Source: Amyloporia xantha (lineage: Eukaryota; Basidiomycota; Agaricomycetes; Polyporales; Adustoporiaceae). From it: 64,000 nt of DNA. The position numbers and the translations under genes were made by a program. A model generated the notes under the pieces. The model worked only from the letters and a program-made list of their open reading frames with translations, did not search any database and was not told the origin of the DNA. Shown here one piece after another: positions 23,941 to 37,500 of this stretch. Positions within the stretch are counted from its first letter, which is position 1; the number at the start of each line of letters is the position of its first letter. The stretch lies in NCBI GenBank assembly GCA_036971615.1, contig JAYKKR010000007.1, forward strand, positions 744,001 to 808,000. Reading direction: 5' to 3'.

Positions 23941-26900
23941 ATGTATCCTATCTCTGACTTAACTGCCTTCTGTCGCAGAACTACCGGAGATGTGCCCCCA
24001 AAGCTGGTCGTATGTACTCTATTACGGTCGGGCGAGTCAGAACGATCACCTAACGCGGTGTTTAGGGCGCGTCGACTACTGTAGTCGGCTCAAAAATGTA
24101 TCTCTACGTGAGTGATTATGATCGCACATAGTCGTTGACGCGTACGAGAATGCTCTGACTATTTCGTATAGGGAGGTCGCCTGGTATCTGAACGTAGAAT
24201 GGTCTCGGACATATACATGTTCGATCTGGAGACATTCGTATGGGAGCGGTTGCCACAATCATCCGAGGACGACACACCACAAGCGCGGTATTTCCACAGC
24301 GCTGATACGTGTACGTTCCATCATACGTCGCGGCGTTAATACTCTTGTGACAAGCTGCTTAGGGAAAAATCACCTCATCATATTCGGCGGCATGGCTATC
24401 AAGCCGCAATCTGACAATCCGGAAGACTTGTGCGTCCTGAACGATGTCCGGTTGTTCGATCTTACCACTGGACACTGGTTACCATCCTCGAGCACCCCCG
24501 GGGACGCTTCTCCTGCAGCGTTCATCCCCAATGCGCGTTATGCCCACCTTAGCTCCGTCACCGCCGACCGCTTGTTCATCATCGGAGGCCAAGACTTGGC
24601 GAATGTATGGCTGGATGATGTGTACATCTACGATCTTATGGCGAAGGCTTGGATTCAGCGTCGTGAGTACTCTCGGCATTGTGGTACGTACCGAAGCGTC
24701 GCGGTCACGGCGGATATGCGAGTTCGTCTCCCACAGGAAGAGTTGCGCACGGGCCAGCCATCCTCTTCCAATCTAGGTCCAGCTGGGACTAGGTTCAAGG
24801 TCAACAAGGTTGCCGCTCCATCTGCTCCTGTCACTCAACCCGAGTCCCTGGTGCATCTCCCGTATTCGGCGCCACCTACAGATGAGTACCCTTGCGATAT
24901 CTTCCTTTTCAGCAACTACAATGTAAGTGCGGTCGTCCCTCAGTCTCGGCGGGTTCTCTGATTAACAGTTACATACAGTTTACAGACGTCCAGCGTGAGC
25001 TAGAGGTGTTCTCACCTCTCTCGGATGGCGATTTTACTGTGTCCGATCGTTCTGCTTCTATGACTGGCACTTCTTTTCCTCCGGGTCTTCGATTTCCTAC
25101 AGGTGCTATTCTTGGGACCTTCTTCATTGTTGCAGGGACCTATCTCTCGCAGACGTATCAATCCTTCTCTATTTGGGCTCTAGACCTCATTAATATGACC
25201 TGGTCGCGCATAGACCCCGGCAGCGCACTTGCCACGGGCTCGTGGTTCCGAAGCTGTCTATGGCCCGCTGCTAACAAATTCCTGGTGTTCGGTAACCGGC
25301 ATGGGAATCTCGTTGAAGACTACAATCGCCGTCTCCTCAGCTGGGATCATGTCACGTGTATTGATCTAGAGGCATTTGGTATCTACCAACCACCTTCACT
25401 CGTGCTTGACATATCCTCTCAAGAACTTGGCCTCGCGGCGCTCGAAGAGCGTGTCCTTACCGACTTCGAGATCGTTTGCGATGATGGCCGCAAGATCGAA
25501 TGCTCACGGAAACTCCTCGAAGACAGATGGCCATGGTTCAAGGAACAACGTAGACTATTCGTGCAATCGGCACAGCGCACAACTGAGGCGATGTCTGCGA
25601 TCTCGCAGCATGTGCCGCTTCCAGAACTGCCCGGTGTCTACGACGGACAAGAGCCCCGCCCCGATCCGCGACTGACACCTCGGGCTTTCCTCTTGTCGGA
25701 ACCCTATCCAATCACACTGGCACTGGTCCAATACCTGTATTCTATGGCGCTCACCACGCCTCTCCAACACGCTCCCGCTGTACTGAGCCAGCTCTTACTG
25801 CTTTCGAGCACGTATCATCTGGATCACCTTCAGACCCTCGTCAAACACGCAATGCATCGGGCGCTCAGTTACGCCACATCTGTGGGAATATACGGCGTTT
25901 CTACGCTATGTAGCTGTCGGAGTCTCCAGATTCGGTACGTTTTACCTTGTCTTTTCGCCGGACGTGAGCTGATGACGGCATCGCAGGGCACTTCGCGTCG
26001 TCATGGTGAGTGTTCTGTTGTATTTGTAGACTGAGGCTGGAACTCATTACCGGCATGATAGGCTTACAGCCAGAAACGTCCTGCTGGAGGACGTGCACGG
26101 CTTGAGAAGGATGGTCCCTCGGGCGGACGCAATCCCGACTCGGCGAATGGCGACAATGGGCAGGGAAACGGCGGACCGCCTGAAGCCTCTGCAGCTAGAC
26201 CTCGTGGGATGTCTGACGCCTCGTATTTACGTGGGCCTTCGGAAGGGAGTAGTTCGGGCTCCAACGCTGGCTATAAACGTGGTATAGGTAGGAAGCCACT
26301 ATGGTATGGGTTGCCTATCTCTCACCTATTGGTGCTGTGAATAGCTCCAGTGTCATCGAATGGATCGAATTCGAATCTGGTGCCGACTGGACGTATGCGT
26401 GCAATGTCGGAAGTGTTGCCCCCAGGTCATCAAATACCAAAAGGCAGCTCGTACGGCCAGTGCGACAGTGAGTCCTGAAGCACATGTCATTATCATGGTC
26501 TGAATATCTGCCTGTTTACTCTCAGGTTTGGCGCCGGAGTCTCTATCCGAGAAATCGTCTAGTGTTTACTCTCCGTCACCTCTTTCGGCCGGGTCCCGAT
26601 TGCCGTCGGGTTCTCTTGCACCACAAAATCACTGGGCGGAACGAAAACGGTCTGACAGTATGGTCTCTGTATCGACTGAGAGGGACCTTTCCGCCATAGT
26701 GGAACTGATATCCCCAGCCGTTGACGCTACGCGCGCTCCCTCTACGACCCCGCAGCCGGTCCTGCGGGCTCGTTCCAGTTCCTCCGCTCTCCTTGATCAT
26801 TATCGCAGCTCCGCATTACTAATAGGAGCGCACTCCGCTCACTCTACTGACTCAAGCTCGGTCTTTGTAGAGCCATCTTATTCTGGAAGTTCCACGTCCG

Positions 26901-27748
26901 AGTCTGATTCAGAGTACCTCTCGGATGGCTTTGGCGACAGCGCGGTCTACTCGCCGACGCAGGCGGTGTACCCTGCATTCCACCTTCCCCTTAGCCCGAG
27001 GAGGACGTCCCATCGAGACAGCGATACACCGTCGCTCACGCCATCGACCTCATTCAGTTCATTATCCACCCCAAGTCTGAGTCGGACGTCCTCTTTCTAT
27101 CGCTCGCCCCCTCTCAGCCCCATCTCGTCATCTTTCTCGACTTCCATCGACGCAACGCCGACCTCACCTCATCCAAGCCAATCATTGCATGCCATTGACG
27201 AAGCTGCAACTTCTGGCGTGGTGGAAGTGCCACATAGCCTCACTTACAACACCGACGGAGGTATAGCGTCACTGCCGTCTCTCGGCATAGACCTCTTCAA
27301 CGGTCGGGAGCCTTTTAACAACAGATCTAGCCAGGATGCAGCTGCCACTGGGTCACCGTCGCACAGCGATGCCGATGCCGATCTAGGGAGGCTCAGACTA
27401 AACACGACGTCGCCTGCGACCATCGTTCCCCGTCCGCCGTCACGAGGTGCCTCTCCACCCCCGATTTCGCCCAAGTCGCAGCGCAGCGGCAATGCCTTCT
27501 CGCGACTGTTCGCAAAGGACGCGAAGAGGCACCAGTCCAAAGGGGACTCGGACCTCGAACACGTTTCTCGTCTGAACGGCTCTGTGCTCAGTCTGAGCAT
27601 GGCGAAGGCGGAGGAGAAGAGGCGCAGAAAGGAAGCGAAAAAGGCGGCGAAGCTTGATATGGACGTGCTGCGCGGCGCGCTGGATGTGCATACTGATCAG
27701 ACAGAACGCCCTTGGGAGCAGATGGGAGGATATGCGGCACTCGGGTAG
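23941..27748 (+). CDS. Kelch-repeat plus BTB protein with long disordered tail (Ral2/LZTR1-like)
   Basis: Nine exons: 23941-24009, 24066-24107, 24172-24310, 24363-24922, 24979-25934, 25987-26005, 26062-26287, 26345-26467, 26526-27748; 1118 residues. Kelch blades are clear in the first about 420 residues (YLYGGRLVSERR ... MYMFDLETFVWERL; HLIIFGGMA; LFIIGGQDL ... VYIYDL). A BTB-like region follows (FEIVCDDGRKIECSRKLLED to about 560). From about residue 610 the chain is Ser/Pro/Gly-rich and disordered, ending in a basic helix (KAEEKRRRKEAKKAAKLDMD). The order kelch then BTB matches fission-yeast Ral2 and animal LZTR1, which act on Ras-type GTPases; a role in Ras or polarity control is inference. 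RHCGTYRSVAV is read through: an apparent GTGAGT donor at 24663 was rejected because its removal breaks this conserved stretch. Confidence 0.85.
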
Positions 27749-28591
27749 TTGGAACGCTGGACCCTTGCTTGATCTAGTTCCGCGCTGTTTTGATTATATC
27801 TATGTACGCTTTCGTTGCTTGATGTTTTCCTGCTGTAGAATTAATTTCTATTATTATTGAGACTCTGTTCAATTGGGAGATGGACCTGGTCATAATAGCT
27901 TTGGCTGTTGTACCGAGGATTTGCGCTAAGTCTGTCAGGAGCTCAACAGGAGCTAGTGACAATACACGCGCTTGTGACTCAGAGAGCTTTTCCGCGTGAC
28001 CCAGCTGGCCGGAAAAGGGAGTCTACCTGCCTAATTTGGCGAGTACTGTACCCATCACACAAACTACATAATCTCAAGCAGTCTGCGCGTTGGATTTGAT
28101 CAGATAGAGTGAATTCCTGATTGGCTTGAAGCTTGGGTTTTTTTTTGCCTTGCGTTTTGCTTATGACATGCGTGATGAGACGCGTTTCATGTAGTCACAG
28201 GCAGGAACAGTGGTAGAGACACCTGACACTGCGCTCTGTAGGCCAAGATAACCGTGGGCGCAGAGTACGACGTCGCTAACAATCCGGACCACTAGAAGGA
28301 TGGCACGGCACGTCGATCAGATGTGGTATCTTGCAGCCATAGGTGCTGCCCAAACGCTGGAGCAGACTTGACTGCAACGATATCAGTATTCCTCTGATGG
28401 ATGAGACAGCCACCCTATCCAAATGACAAGACATTACCATTGCATGATTGACTACTGTACACATGGGGGAACAAAACTGCAAGAGCGCGTGAACCACAAA
28501 TACAACGCTAATTTCTCGGCATCAACCCGCGGACCCGTCCTCCATCAGCGCTACAAGGAGACTGAGGCAGCATGGTGGGCATGTCGGAATA
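27749..28591. other. Convergent intergenic region, no gene supported
   Basis: It separates the 3' ends of the kelch gene (plus) and the RING-ligase gene (minus). Only short chance open frames and a T8 tract near 28140 are seen. Confidence 0.5.
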
Positions 28592-30625
28592 TCACAAGAG
28601 TGCATCGACTTCATCTCGGAAATCCTGTGAGGACGATCCTGGAACTTCAGCAGATAATCGCGAGAAGAAAGCGATGTCCACATCGGACGCGTCTTCTAGA
28701 AGCGGGGGAAGCGCGGGTGCCCCTGACGGCGCGGAGGGGAGAGACAGTGGGGCCCCAGCTTGAAGTGCAGGCCGCCCTCCGGCCTCCTCGGGCAATTGCG
28801 AAGGCACATCTGGCGCTGCTATGATATGGTTAACTATATGTAGTTAAGCGCGTCAGGGGGGACGGCAAACGAAGGTCATGAGAATAGAAACTGACATTCT
28901 TTGGCGTGGCCTGTATTTTGAAACGCGTACCACGTCAGTCATCGGCCGTACTCATCGGGAGCAACCACGCACTATAGTCCTTCTGTCTGTTGCACCTGCT
29001 TCCTTCAGGGCAGTCAGGGCGCTTCGTCACTTGCTCCTCGAGAAAGCCTTTCTTTCTCTCCCTGATCCACCAGTCGCGCAGGCCCCAGAGAAATATTTCT
29101 GTCGCACAAACCCGACAGATCCTGTTCCGTGGGGCACTAGAACCTGGGTCTGCACCGCCTGCGACACTGTGTACGTCCATAAAGAGTTCGAGCTCGATCA
29201 AAGGCGCAAACTGCCTGGGCTGGCTCTGAATATGCGCGATAATCTATGTGCGCTAGCATGAGCCTCTTTGAAATAAATGAGAGGTGTACACAGGGAATCG
29301 TACCTCGCGATACATGTGCCTCGGGGTTAACCTCTGAGCGGTGAGATAATCAAGCATGATATCCACTTCGACAGTGTTTCCGTCGAAGCAGTCGTAGATT
29401 TCTCCACATTGAATGAGATCTCCTAGATCAGAGAGCCCATGAAGATGCTGCTGAAGCAGGCGGTCCGGCTACACAGCGCCCAGGAATGCCGATACCGCAG
29501 AACGACACTTGACAAAAGTCACACTTCGTCGTTGATGGAGCTTGCAGTGCAAGGACATTCTCGCTGACAATAAATATTAGGCATGGCCCTCAACCAACAA
29601 AACGGCTGTTTACCAGTTACCGCAATATGCGTGGCCTGGTGGAGACCCGTCCTCTGTATGCCACGCATTGTCCGCGTCGATTTCAGGATCGACGATAGGT
29701 CTGGGACATCTCCAGTTATATGGGTTCTCAGCAGGACAGTGAGGGCACGGGTGAACGTAGTTTGCGTTTCGGTGTGTCAGGGGTGGTTCTGGAGAAGGCT
29801 GTCTAGGCGAAGGTATCTTATTGATCCGCATCTCAGCGATCTTGTGGGAAGGAGATCAAGAATGGGTATACCCTTAGCGTGACACCAGCCCTGTAGATCT
29901 CATCCGCTTGCATTCGTTCGTTCACAGGTCTGCCTTTGGAAGGCGCGGCGCGGAGCAGGAGGTCCACCATTGTCTGTAGGGCACGCGAAGGAGCCACTAC
30001 CGTAGACAGGCTTCTACAAGCTGGACAACTCGTTCCCCCATTCTACAAGAGTGGCACCGTCAGCGAGTGAACGCAGTTTAGCGCGAACACGGTAATATCT
30101 GTGATCAACGTCTCTGGACGGAACTCGACGCATACACGACGCATGCATACGAGCCCGCCGATTGCCTGAAGCACATGATAGGAATTGGAGGGGACACTCA
30201 CCCGAATCCACAATACGATACAGCTTGACGACGATTAGTGAGCGCTATTCAGATCCAGATGAAGAACAAAACGAACTTTACCTTCCACAATAGAAATGTT
30301 GGCAAGGCATGACTACGACTGGACGATACACGAGTGCGGCGCAGCATCCGCACTGCAGCTCCTGCTCTAGATCGCTCGCAATGGCTTCCCCGTCGATGGC
30401 CGTTCTCTCTGTGGCGGGACCGGACGTCGAAGGCTCCTCATCTTGGTGTTCCTCATCTCGGTATTCCTTCAGTCTTTTCCGGCTGGTGTCGTCTTGCATG
30501 CCTTCGAAAGACGACGACGCTCTGCGCTTGAGAGTGGCGACGCGTGATGTAGACGGGTCTGACTGCGACATAATGGGAGGTAGCGCTGGAGAAGTCGGTG
30601 AAGACGACAATGCTTCGTGAGGCAT
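28592..30625 (-). CDS. RING-type E3 ubiquitin ligase, CHFR-like, with a one-base frame conflict
   Basis: Exons: 30625-30282, 30223-30202 (22 nt), 30042-29872, 29816-29614, 29563-29304, 29243-28973, 28910-28896 (15 nt), 28833-28592; about 508 residues if the frame is continuous. The RING (ELQCGCCAALV ... CQHFYCGSC ... GTSCPACR, about residues 95-140) is encoded across three exons and a 159-nt intron. It is followed by a Cys-rich region (CPHCPAENPYNWRC, KCDFCQVSFCG, RCVAG) and a C-terminal zinc-ligand cluster (RICRVCATEIFLWGLRDWW ... CPEGSRC), as in fungal CHFR-like proteins. No FHA domain is visible. In the fifth exon the frame before 29461 and the frame after 29458 differ by one base; the conserved text is intact on both sides. 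An acidic Ala/Pro tail ends at TGA 28592. Confidence 0.72.
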
Positions 30626-31149
30626 GTGGCCTCGCTGCAAATGCTTGATGGCGCGTTGATGATGGTGGATGCAGGATAAAGAGAGTTAGTAGCTATTATA
30701 GCAGCAGCGGCCAAAGTGGCGGAGAAATCGCCACAAATAGTTCCAAAATAAGCCCAATCATCATTGACCTTACATTTGGCCTTTGGTTTCTATCCACACA
30801 CAATCTGCCAGACATTGCGACCACGAATAATAGGCCAAAAGAGTCTCCGTGAAATTTGATGATAGCATCGTAATATTCAAGGAGGCTACATTGGACCTTC
30901 GACGTAGTACGTATGTGAGTGTCTGTACTACTATGAACGTTTACAACTAGTGTGACATGATACAGTTTATGAGTAGTAGGATAGAGATGTGTATGTACGA
31001 CAGTGAGCGAGTTGGCGAAACCGTCCATGACCCGACTTGAATGCCGAACGTTCGAATATGTATGTCTATTCTATAGCGAGTAAGTAACGTCCTGCGCTCA
31101 CGACCGTCGATAACCCCAGATCTACGTCGACCTATTGACATCAGACGGT
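30626..31149. other. Intergenic stretch, no gene supported
   Basis: Promoter side of the RING ligase and 3' flank of the next regulator gene. AT-rich with short chance open frames. Confidence 0.5.
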
Positions 31150-34100
31150 TCATACCGAGTCATTGAAAATTCGAGGTGAGAAGGATGATGGCCTCGGGGG
31201 AGGAACTCCGGCAGCAGCACATACCACGAGTAATCTTTTTTGAATTTCTTGGAACCTCCGAGAGACCTCTGTGCAGTAGGCAACATGGTGAAATATAGGT
31301 CGGGGCCTATAGCGGTATAATCGTGTATCAACACTCACCACCACAGGGCCAAACGGTCATCAAGTACTCTAGAGGTGCGAGAAGAGACTTGCAAGTCTGC
31401 AAGGCGATGATAAGCGAGCGATCGTTTGACCACAAGGTGATCGTTCTGTCGGCGGGATGAATAACTGAGTGTCATAATGGGAATTGTTCGTGACGGACCT
31501 TGAGATCTGAGCAATGAACCACCACACAAACGCTGGCCGCATGGACAGATGAGTGCCCGGTTGCCCAGTAACTGTATGCAGTCCGTTCATTGTGCGCCTG
31601 GCCATATTATCGTGATGTTTCACTTCAGTATAATGTGAGTGAATCAGAAGCGTGATATGAGCTACACTGTGACTTACGCCATTCCTCGATTTTTGCGCGC
31701 ACGACGACGTTAGTTCTGTGTAAAATTCAGCGACAAATATGACGTGAGGAGAGGTGTCCCTTCGAGCTTACATATTCGCCTGCTGCGCATACTGCTGAAG
31801 CTTCCCGTATATACATAAGCGAGATCTGGTCAAATATTCTCAATGATATTCGATACGACTGATATGCCGAAAGAACTTACAAAAACAAGTAATCCCGGCT
31901 GAAGAATAAGAACGTCCTTTCGATGTTGCACGTATGGAGACCTAGTGCGTTCTCAATTACATCGGCTTCTTTCCAGGTGTCCATAGCATACTGGGCTTTA
32001 TCGGCGTTGCTCATACTCAGGTCGTTGTGCATTCGCACGCAACTGTGCCACAATAACAGCGCACGCATATATAGGGCCCATATCGACTCCTTCGGCGCAG
32101 GACAGCTGGTAGGGGCCAGCGCCTCGCCGGGGAACAGCAAAGCGAACTAAAAACTAACGTCAGTCAACCTCCCGCCTGGACGTGTAAGTGCGAGCGCATA
32201 CATTGGCAGCATCCATAATAAACAGGTCCGCCTGCGCAATGTTCGTCGCGGCATTGTACGCTGTCCACCCGGCCGCCAGAAGGACGGTGCTCCATACCAG
32301 TCGTCGACTCTGCTCCTTCCTCACTTCGCCATCATCGCCCGACCAGGCCGGCGTGTGGCTCCACAACGGCGACATTCGCATTGAGTCGGGAGACAGGCGC
32401 TCAATCGTATATGTCGAACACCAGCATCTCCCCGGCGACTGCAACTGCGTAAATGTATGCGAGGAATGCTGCGGCAGCAATGCCGTGTGGACGGAATTGT
32501 GAGGCGCCACCGGTTGGGGACAAGAGATGACGGGTGCTGATCGCGGGGGAAAGACCGAAACGCGGGGATCGTCGGCATCCAATGTGGTCAATCTGAAACT
32601 GCGGACAAGAGAATCGAGTAACACCATTGATTCCTTGACTCGCGCCGTCGAGTGGAGGGGATGGGCGCACGCCTCGAAGAAAGCAAGAACCTGCGGAGAG
32701 AAGCGACAGATACCCTCAGATGAGCGCGACGGCACCGCAAGATGGCACTAAGAATTATTACCCAGCTTGCTTCAACCAGATTCTCGTCCATCCGTCTCGA
32801 CGTGACACTCGCCACCAGCGCACTCTGGGCTTCATCGCGCATTCTCAGCGCATGCTCCCTACCGCGCTCACCTTTCCGGCCCTTCAAATCCGAGCTTTGC
32901 AAGAACGTCGACAGCGCCAACGCGCCCCACACGAAGCTGGGCTGCAGCGTACTTCTGCCCGCGGGGGTGCGCAGCAGGCCGATGAGGCGAGGAGCGTGAA
33001 TGAAGGCCAGCCAGTATGTCGAGCACTGAAACAAGAAGCAGAAGTCGTTAATGATCCGCTGGTTCAGCGTTTCCCGCACGCCAGGAGTGAGAGGCACCGG
33101 ACGGCTATAGGCGTGCTCGTATGGAGTGTTGTAAAAATCCAACAGCGCGTCCCACCATGTCTCCCGCGCAAACATGACCGACGGCTCTGGTGGCATCCCT
33201 GGATTGGCCAGCGACTTATCCTCGTGTTTGTCGCTGGTCTGACCGGTGCTCGAGCCTGCGGCCTGTAAAGGCCAGACGGAATCCGAAAGTAGTGCCGCGT
33301 AACTATCCGAGTCTAATGGGTAGCCGAAGCTATTCTGGAGAACGAGATCGAGCGAGACCAACGTGGGAAGGTGTATGAAGCAGACTATACCTGGGAGAAA
33401 TCCTGGTACTCAGGCACTGAGGAAGGCGATGGCCCCAAAGCGGGCGCGGAGTGGGGGATGGGGATCAGTCCGTGCCTCAGCCTAGGATCCGGGAATGCGT
33501 CCTGCACGTCGGGGCCGCTCTCCGCGTGTATAGCGGGAGAATCTGGCGCCAACGAAGGCGACACAGACCGCAAGGTCAGGGGAGGCGTCACCGAGCGGAA
33601 TTTCATTAAACCCTGGTGGCTCCCGTCTGCGCCAAGTTTGGGCGTACTCTTCCCCACTGCTGTATCATCTGTCCCTGATTCCACCGTCCGCCTTCTCACG
33701 CGTCTGCGCGGCGTTCCCTCGTCGCCGTCGATACTAGTACCACTCCGCTGCCTCGCTCCGGGCATCTTGTCTGGCCCACGTCGCTTGGGCGCTGCATCGT
33801 AGGTACACTGATCGGAAGCATCGGTGCGGCGGCTGCAGTTATGACAGACTGGTTTGGCACCGTCACAGCGGATTTTGCGGCCCCGGCTGCAGATGAACGG
33901 AGTGTAAATTCTGCGATCAATGCTGAGTTCGCGGATGTCGGAATAATGCCCTTACCACTGCATACACGCCACGTAAACGCGAGTGCGAGGCCTGCCTTGG
34001 GTTGTGAGCGGCTGATCAGGCGCGAGTTGCAGGCGAGACCTCTCTCTTCGACCTTTCCCCGAGGTAGGCCGCTGCTCTCCTGCTGCGGGCGTCTTGCTCG

Positions 34101-34518
34101 TTGTATTTGTGGCATGAGTGAGAGGAGATGAGGAAGATGAAGCGGATGGAAGCTCTGGTAAATGAAGATCGCGAGGGGAGGATAGCGTCAGCTCCGACAC
34201 GTCCAGCTGGATAGAGGCGCTTGCTCCTGACTGGGTGTCGGAAGCATGTTGCAAGTAAACCGCGTGTTCGGGCGTGTAGAGGTCGCCATCTCTGTCTGGA
34301 TGAGGTTGTATTGTTGTCGACGATGGAAAGTACACTCCAGAGGACGAAGGACCCTGTTCTAACGGGACGGTTGCAGACGAGTAGTCGTAAGCATTGGGGT
34401 GATAGGGCTGAAAGCCATGGGAATATTCTACAGCGTCGGGCTCAAACTGGACCTGGTTGCCGCCAGGATAGGAGCGGTTGTCCGAGATGGGAAAGGGACT
34501 GGGAAAACTAGGAGACAT
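31150..34518 (-). CDS. Zn2Cys6 transcription factor, second regulator
   Basis: Ten exons: 34518-33956, 33886-33391, 33334-32762, 32690-32202, 32146-31881, 31825-31772, 31715-31678, 31622-31499, 31445-31339, 31268-31150; 942 residues. The zinc cluster is at about residues 185-215 (C185, C188, C195, C202, C205, C215), with the first exon junction between the second-Cys codon bases. It is preceded by about 180 Ser/Pro/Tyr-rich residues, presumably activating or flexible. The middle-homology region starts near residue 360 (WWDALLDFY ... FLFQCSTYWLAFIHAPRL) and continues to KIEEWLKHHDNMARRTMNG, RPAFVWWFIAQISR and LLAPLEYLMTVWPC. It ends with CAAAGVPPPRP shortly before the stop. The small 3' exons were chosen because each join restores a continuous frame and family-like sequence; the 5' two thirds are more certain. 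Confidence 0.82.
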
Positions 34519-37500
34519 GAATATAACGAGTGATGCGATGGGGCAAGGCTAAACAACACCCGGAAACAGAAGCTACGCGGCTGCTGAGGAAAACGAGACT
34601 TAGCGGGGACAGATGGAAACTAAAAAAGGTGATGTCGCGAGCGAGGATCGATCACTTACGCGCTATAGGTGGTGATGTGGAGCGTATGTTGTGGAAATAG
34701 AAAAGGGGTGAAGGGGGAGACGGTGTGAGCAGATCGTTGTGGGCGCACGGGCAGAACGGCATAATTATAAGAGGATAACCCACCTGAGAAGCGCAATTGT
34801 ATCTGGATGGGGAGTGCCTGCGAAGTCGCGGGGCCGTGACCAATCGGGGGCGACATCTCCAAATATTGATCTTGTATCTTTCCGCCGAATCCGCCTATAT
34901 ATCAGACAGGATTGTCCTCCGCTCACCGTCTCCACTCAAGATCCACCAGCCTGTCATAACCCCGCCACGTGCATCAATTACACACCGCCCCACTCCGCCC
35001 CTGCCAGCGTTCCAACGGTGTTCCAACATACGAGGGCCACTGTCGTGCCGGCCGTCCTGCACGCATTCCTATCTTCTGGGCCCTCAGCTGTTCTCCAGAT
35101 CTTCTTCCACCTGTCATTTTCGGCCTACAGGTGGCCCTGATCATCACCATCGGGAAGTTGTTTTGATCCAGCCGAATATCTACGTACCTACGGACATCGC
35201 TCGAATTCCTTACGTTCAACATTGCTGCCCAACAGCTGCATTAATCCTCATTATCTTATCCCGTGTGCCAGTGTTCACTCGTCTATCACCGTGACATCCT
35301 TTGATCGCCACGAACGACTTTGATCGCCTACCTATTTTAGACACTCCGTGGTCGTCCGAAACATGGCTGATTAACGGCTTCGGCAGGAGGCAATACACAG
35401 CCGCAGTCGAAGGCGATCAGCTGAACACTTGCTGCTCGACTCGTATTCGCTTCAATCCGTAGCTTTCCGAATTCAGACAAGCTGCGTCGCCACAGAGAGT
35501 CGTGAAGCCTAGACCTTGCGTCGTATTTCCACCTCATTTGTCATTTCTCCATGCTGCATGGCGCTCTGCGTTCTCACGTCGAGAGCTTGAATCGGTCCGT
35601 GTGTTGCGAACTCGCAACCTTTTGTCATGCCTGGAAAGGCTTGGAAGCCCGTCGACGGGTCCGACTTGTCGGTAGCTACTAGAATATGAGGACTGGGGCG
35701 AATAGATCGTTAGTGGCTCCGCACAATGCCGAATCAGGCAGCGCTCGAATCCTAATCAGCGCCGAGCTGTCGGTGGTAATACCAAGTACTAATTGAACTG
35801 GATCCAACGATCAGTGCGCCGAGACTGCAGATGCCGGAAGCACCGTCGTTCTACTCACGCATCAAAGTATTTGTCTCCTCTCGATTCCAATGTCCGCGAA
35901 CTTCATGCAGGAGAGCGCGATCTCAGACTCCACGGGTTCAGCGGGATCCGGATCCCGCAGCGGTCTCGTGCATGTCAGTGGTGCCAGCCATCTACGACTG
36001 CAGCTCAATGTGTTTACGTGAAAGTTCTTCTCTAGATGAATAATACTAGCCAATGCGCGCTGACTATTATTCTGGGGAGGCCGCTTCGTCCTGACTTCTG
36101 CCGCTTCCAACTTTCCACCGGAAGCGACAATCCTATACACAATGGGGATGGGCCGTGTACGTGACCCCCCACTATGTTCATCGCATGGAGCCAGGTTCTT
36201 CATTAGTATTTGTGTGGGATAGTGCTCAGGCCCAGACTACGGATTACGCGGTGCCATGCACGGCGGATGGTGGAGAAGCAGCGGAGGAGAGGTCGCAACG
36301 CATCAGATAGTCGGATTCAGAATACCTCACTGTTTACGAACGAAGCACGCCTGACCGCGGCGAGCCATAGATGGTTTTCTAGTAAACCAGCGGGAGCTTG
36401 GCTCCATGCTATCACACGACCTCTTCCATCCGTGCTGTGCCTAATTATCAATTAATAGCCATGTCTTGCAGACCCCTGGCGTCTTGTGTACACTAAAATA
36501 GCCGGCATGAAGGACGATTTCGATGAGGGTGCTTATTGGTGTGCCCTTGGGGCCTGCATCCACATCTCAGCATCGAGATTGACGCCGACCAGAAGAGTGG
36601 ATCTGGCCTTGGAGCGCCACGTCAATGCACATCCCGCCTACACGTTTTTCCCATCCACACCCACAATGACGTTTTCTGCCACTGAGCCTTCGTTCTCCTT
36701 CGCGAGAGATCCACAACGCTGACGGTATATTCCTGTGCAGAAGCTGGCGCTAGCGAACGTAGTCCACCGTTCCATGCATCCTCGCGTCACGTCGAGCTGC
36801 CACGGCTAGAGTAGTGCGTTCCCGCACGCAGTCAAGGCTGTCGCCCTTCTCGTAAACACGCACAACAGGGAAGTATTGTTTGATTGTTGGTTTGTCAAAA
36901 CTCTGTTTGACATAATCTCTAGTCACCTCGCTCGCGCGGCGCGCACAGGCCTCAGTCCGACATGAGGTCCGAAATGCCCGTCGATGATCTCCCCTTTACG
37001 TAGAGGCTGCCAAAGATATACGTTCTGCCACCCTATGGCCCGTGCTAGCCATGTTGCGCAGCTCCTGGACTGTTCGCCGCCGGATGGCGCGTGGTTCCAG
37101 TTACGAGGCAACGATGATCCGTCGGGCGCACCCAAGCCCGCTAACATGTCTCCCTGAATTATCGTCGTGTCACTTCTCCGTTCTGCTGGTTCCGATCACC
37201 CTTCGCTGTCTGGCATCCAATGAATCCACGCCGGCAACGGCGATGACAGCCGCACTGTACGTAAGGGTTCCTATCTCCGAACGGACCACGAGGTTCGCCG
37301 CAGCTGACGGTGCCCACCCGCACGGTATTTACCGCGTCTTGGGTGCGGGACGTTCGTGACAATATTGTTCTGCGGCGGCCCCAAACCGCAAACTGGGAGC
37401 CACATCGGCGCTTGTACCTCTACGCGTCTGGGCTACCGGCGCAGTAGCTCGATGTAGAAGCGTTTCGGCCCCTGTTCCAGGGGTGGTGGCCACCTGTGTT

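Noticed and set aside
24663..24668. GTGAGT donor inside the kelch gene
   Set aside because: Using it destroys the conserved RHCGTYRSVAV stretch, which reads through in frame.
28876..28910. Earlier stop for the CHFR-like gene at 28876
   Set aside because: A 62-nt GTCAGT...TATAG intron inside this segment extends the protein in frame to a further 80 family-like residues.
31335..31529. Minus-strand frame overlapping the 3' exons of the second Zn2Cys6 gene
   Set aside because: Its reading frame is not the one that joins neighbouring exons in phase; it is a shadow.
37358..37440. Short TILFCGG-like stretch on the plus strand, reminiscent of glyoxal-oxidase (kelch-fold) enzymes
   Set aside because: No other glyoxal-oxidase motif (YPASGA, NPN region, C-terminal ligands) could be found upstream or downstream in any frame.
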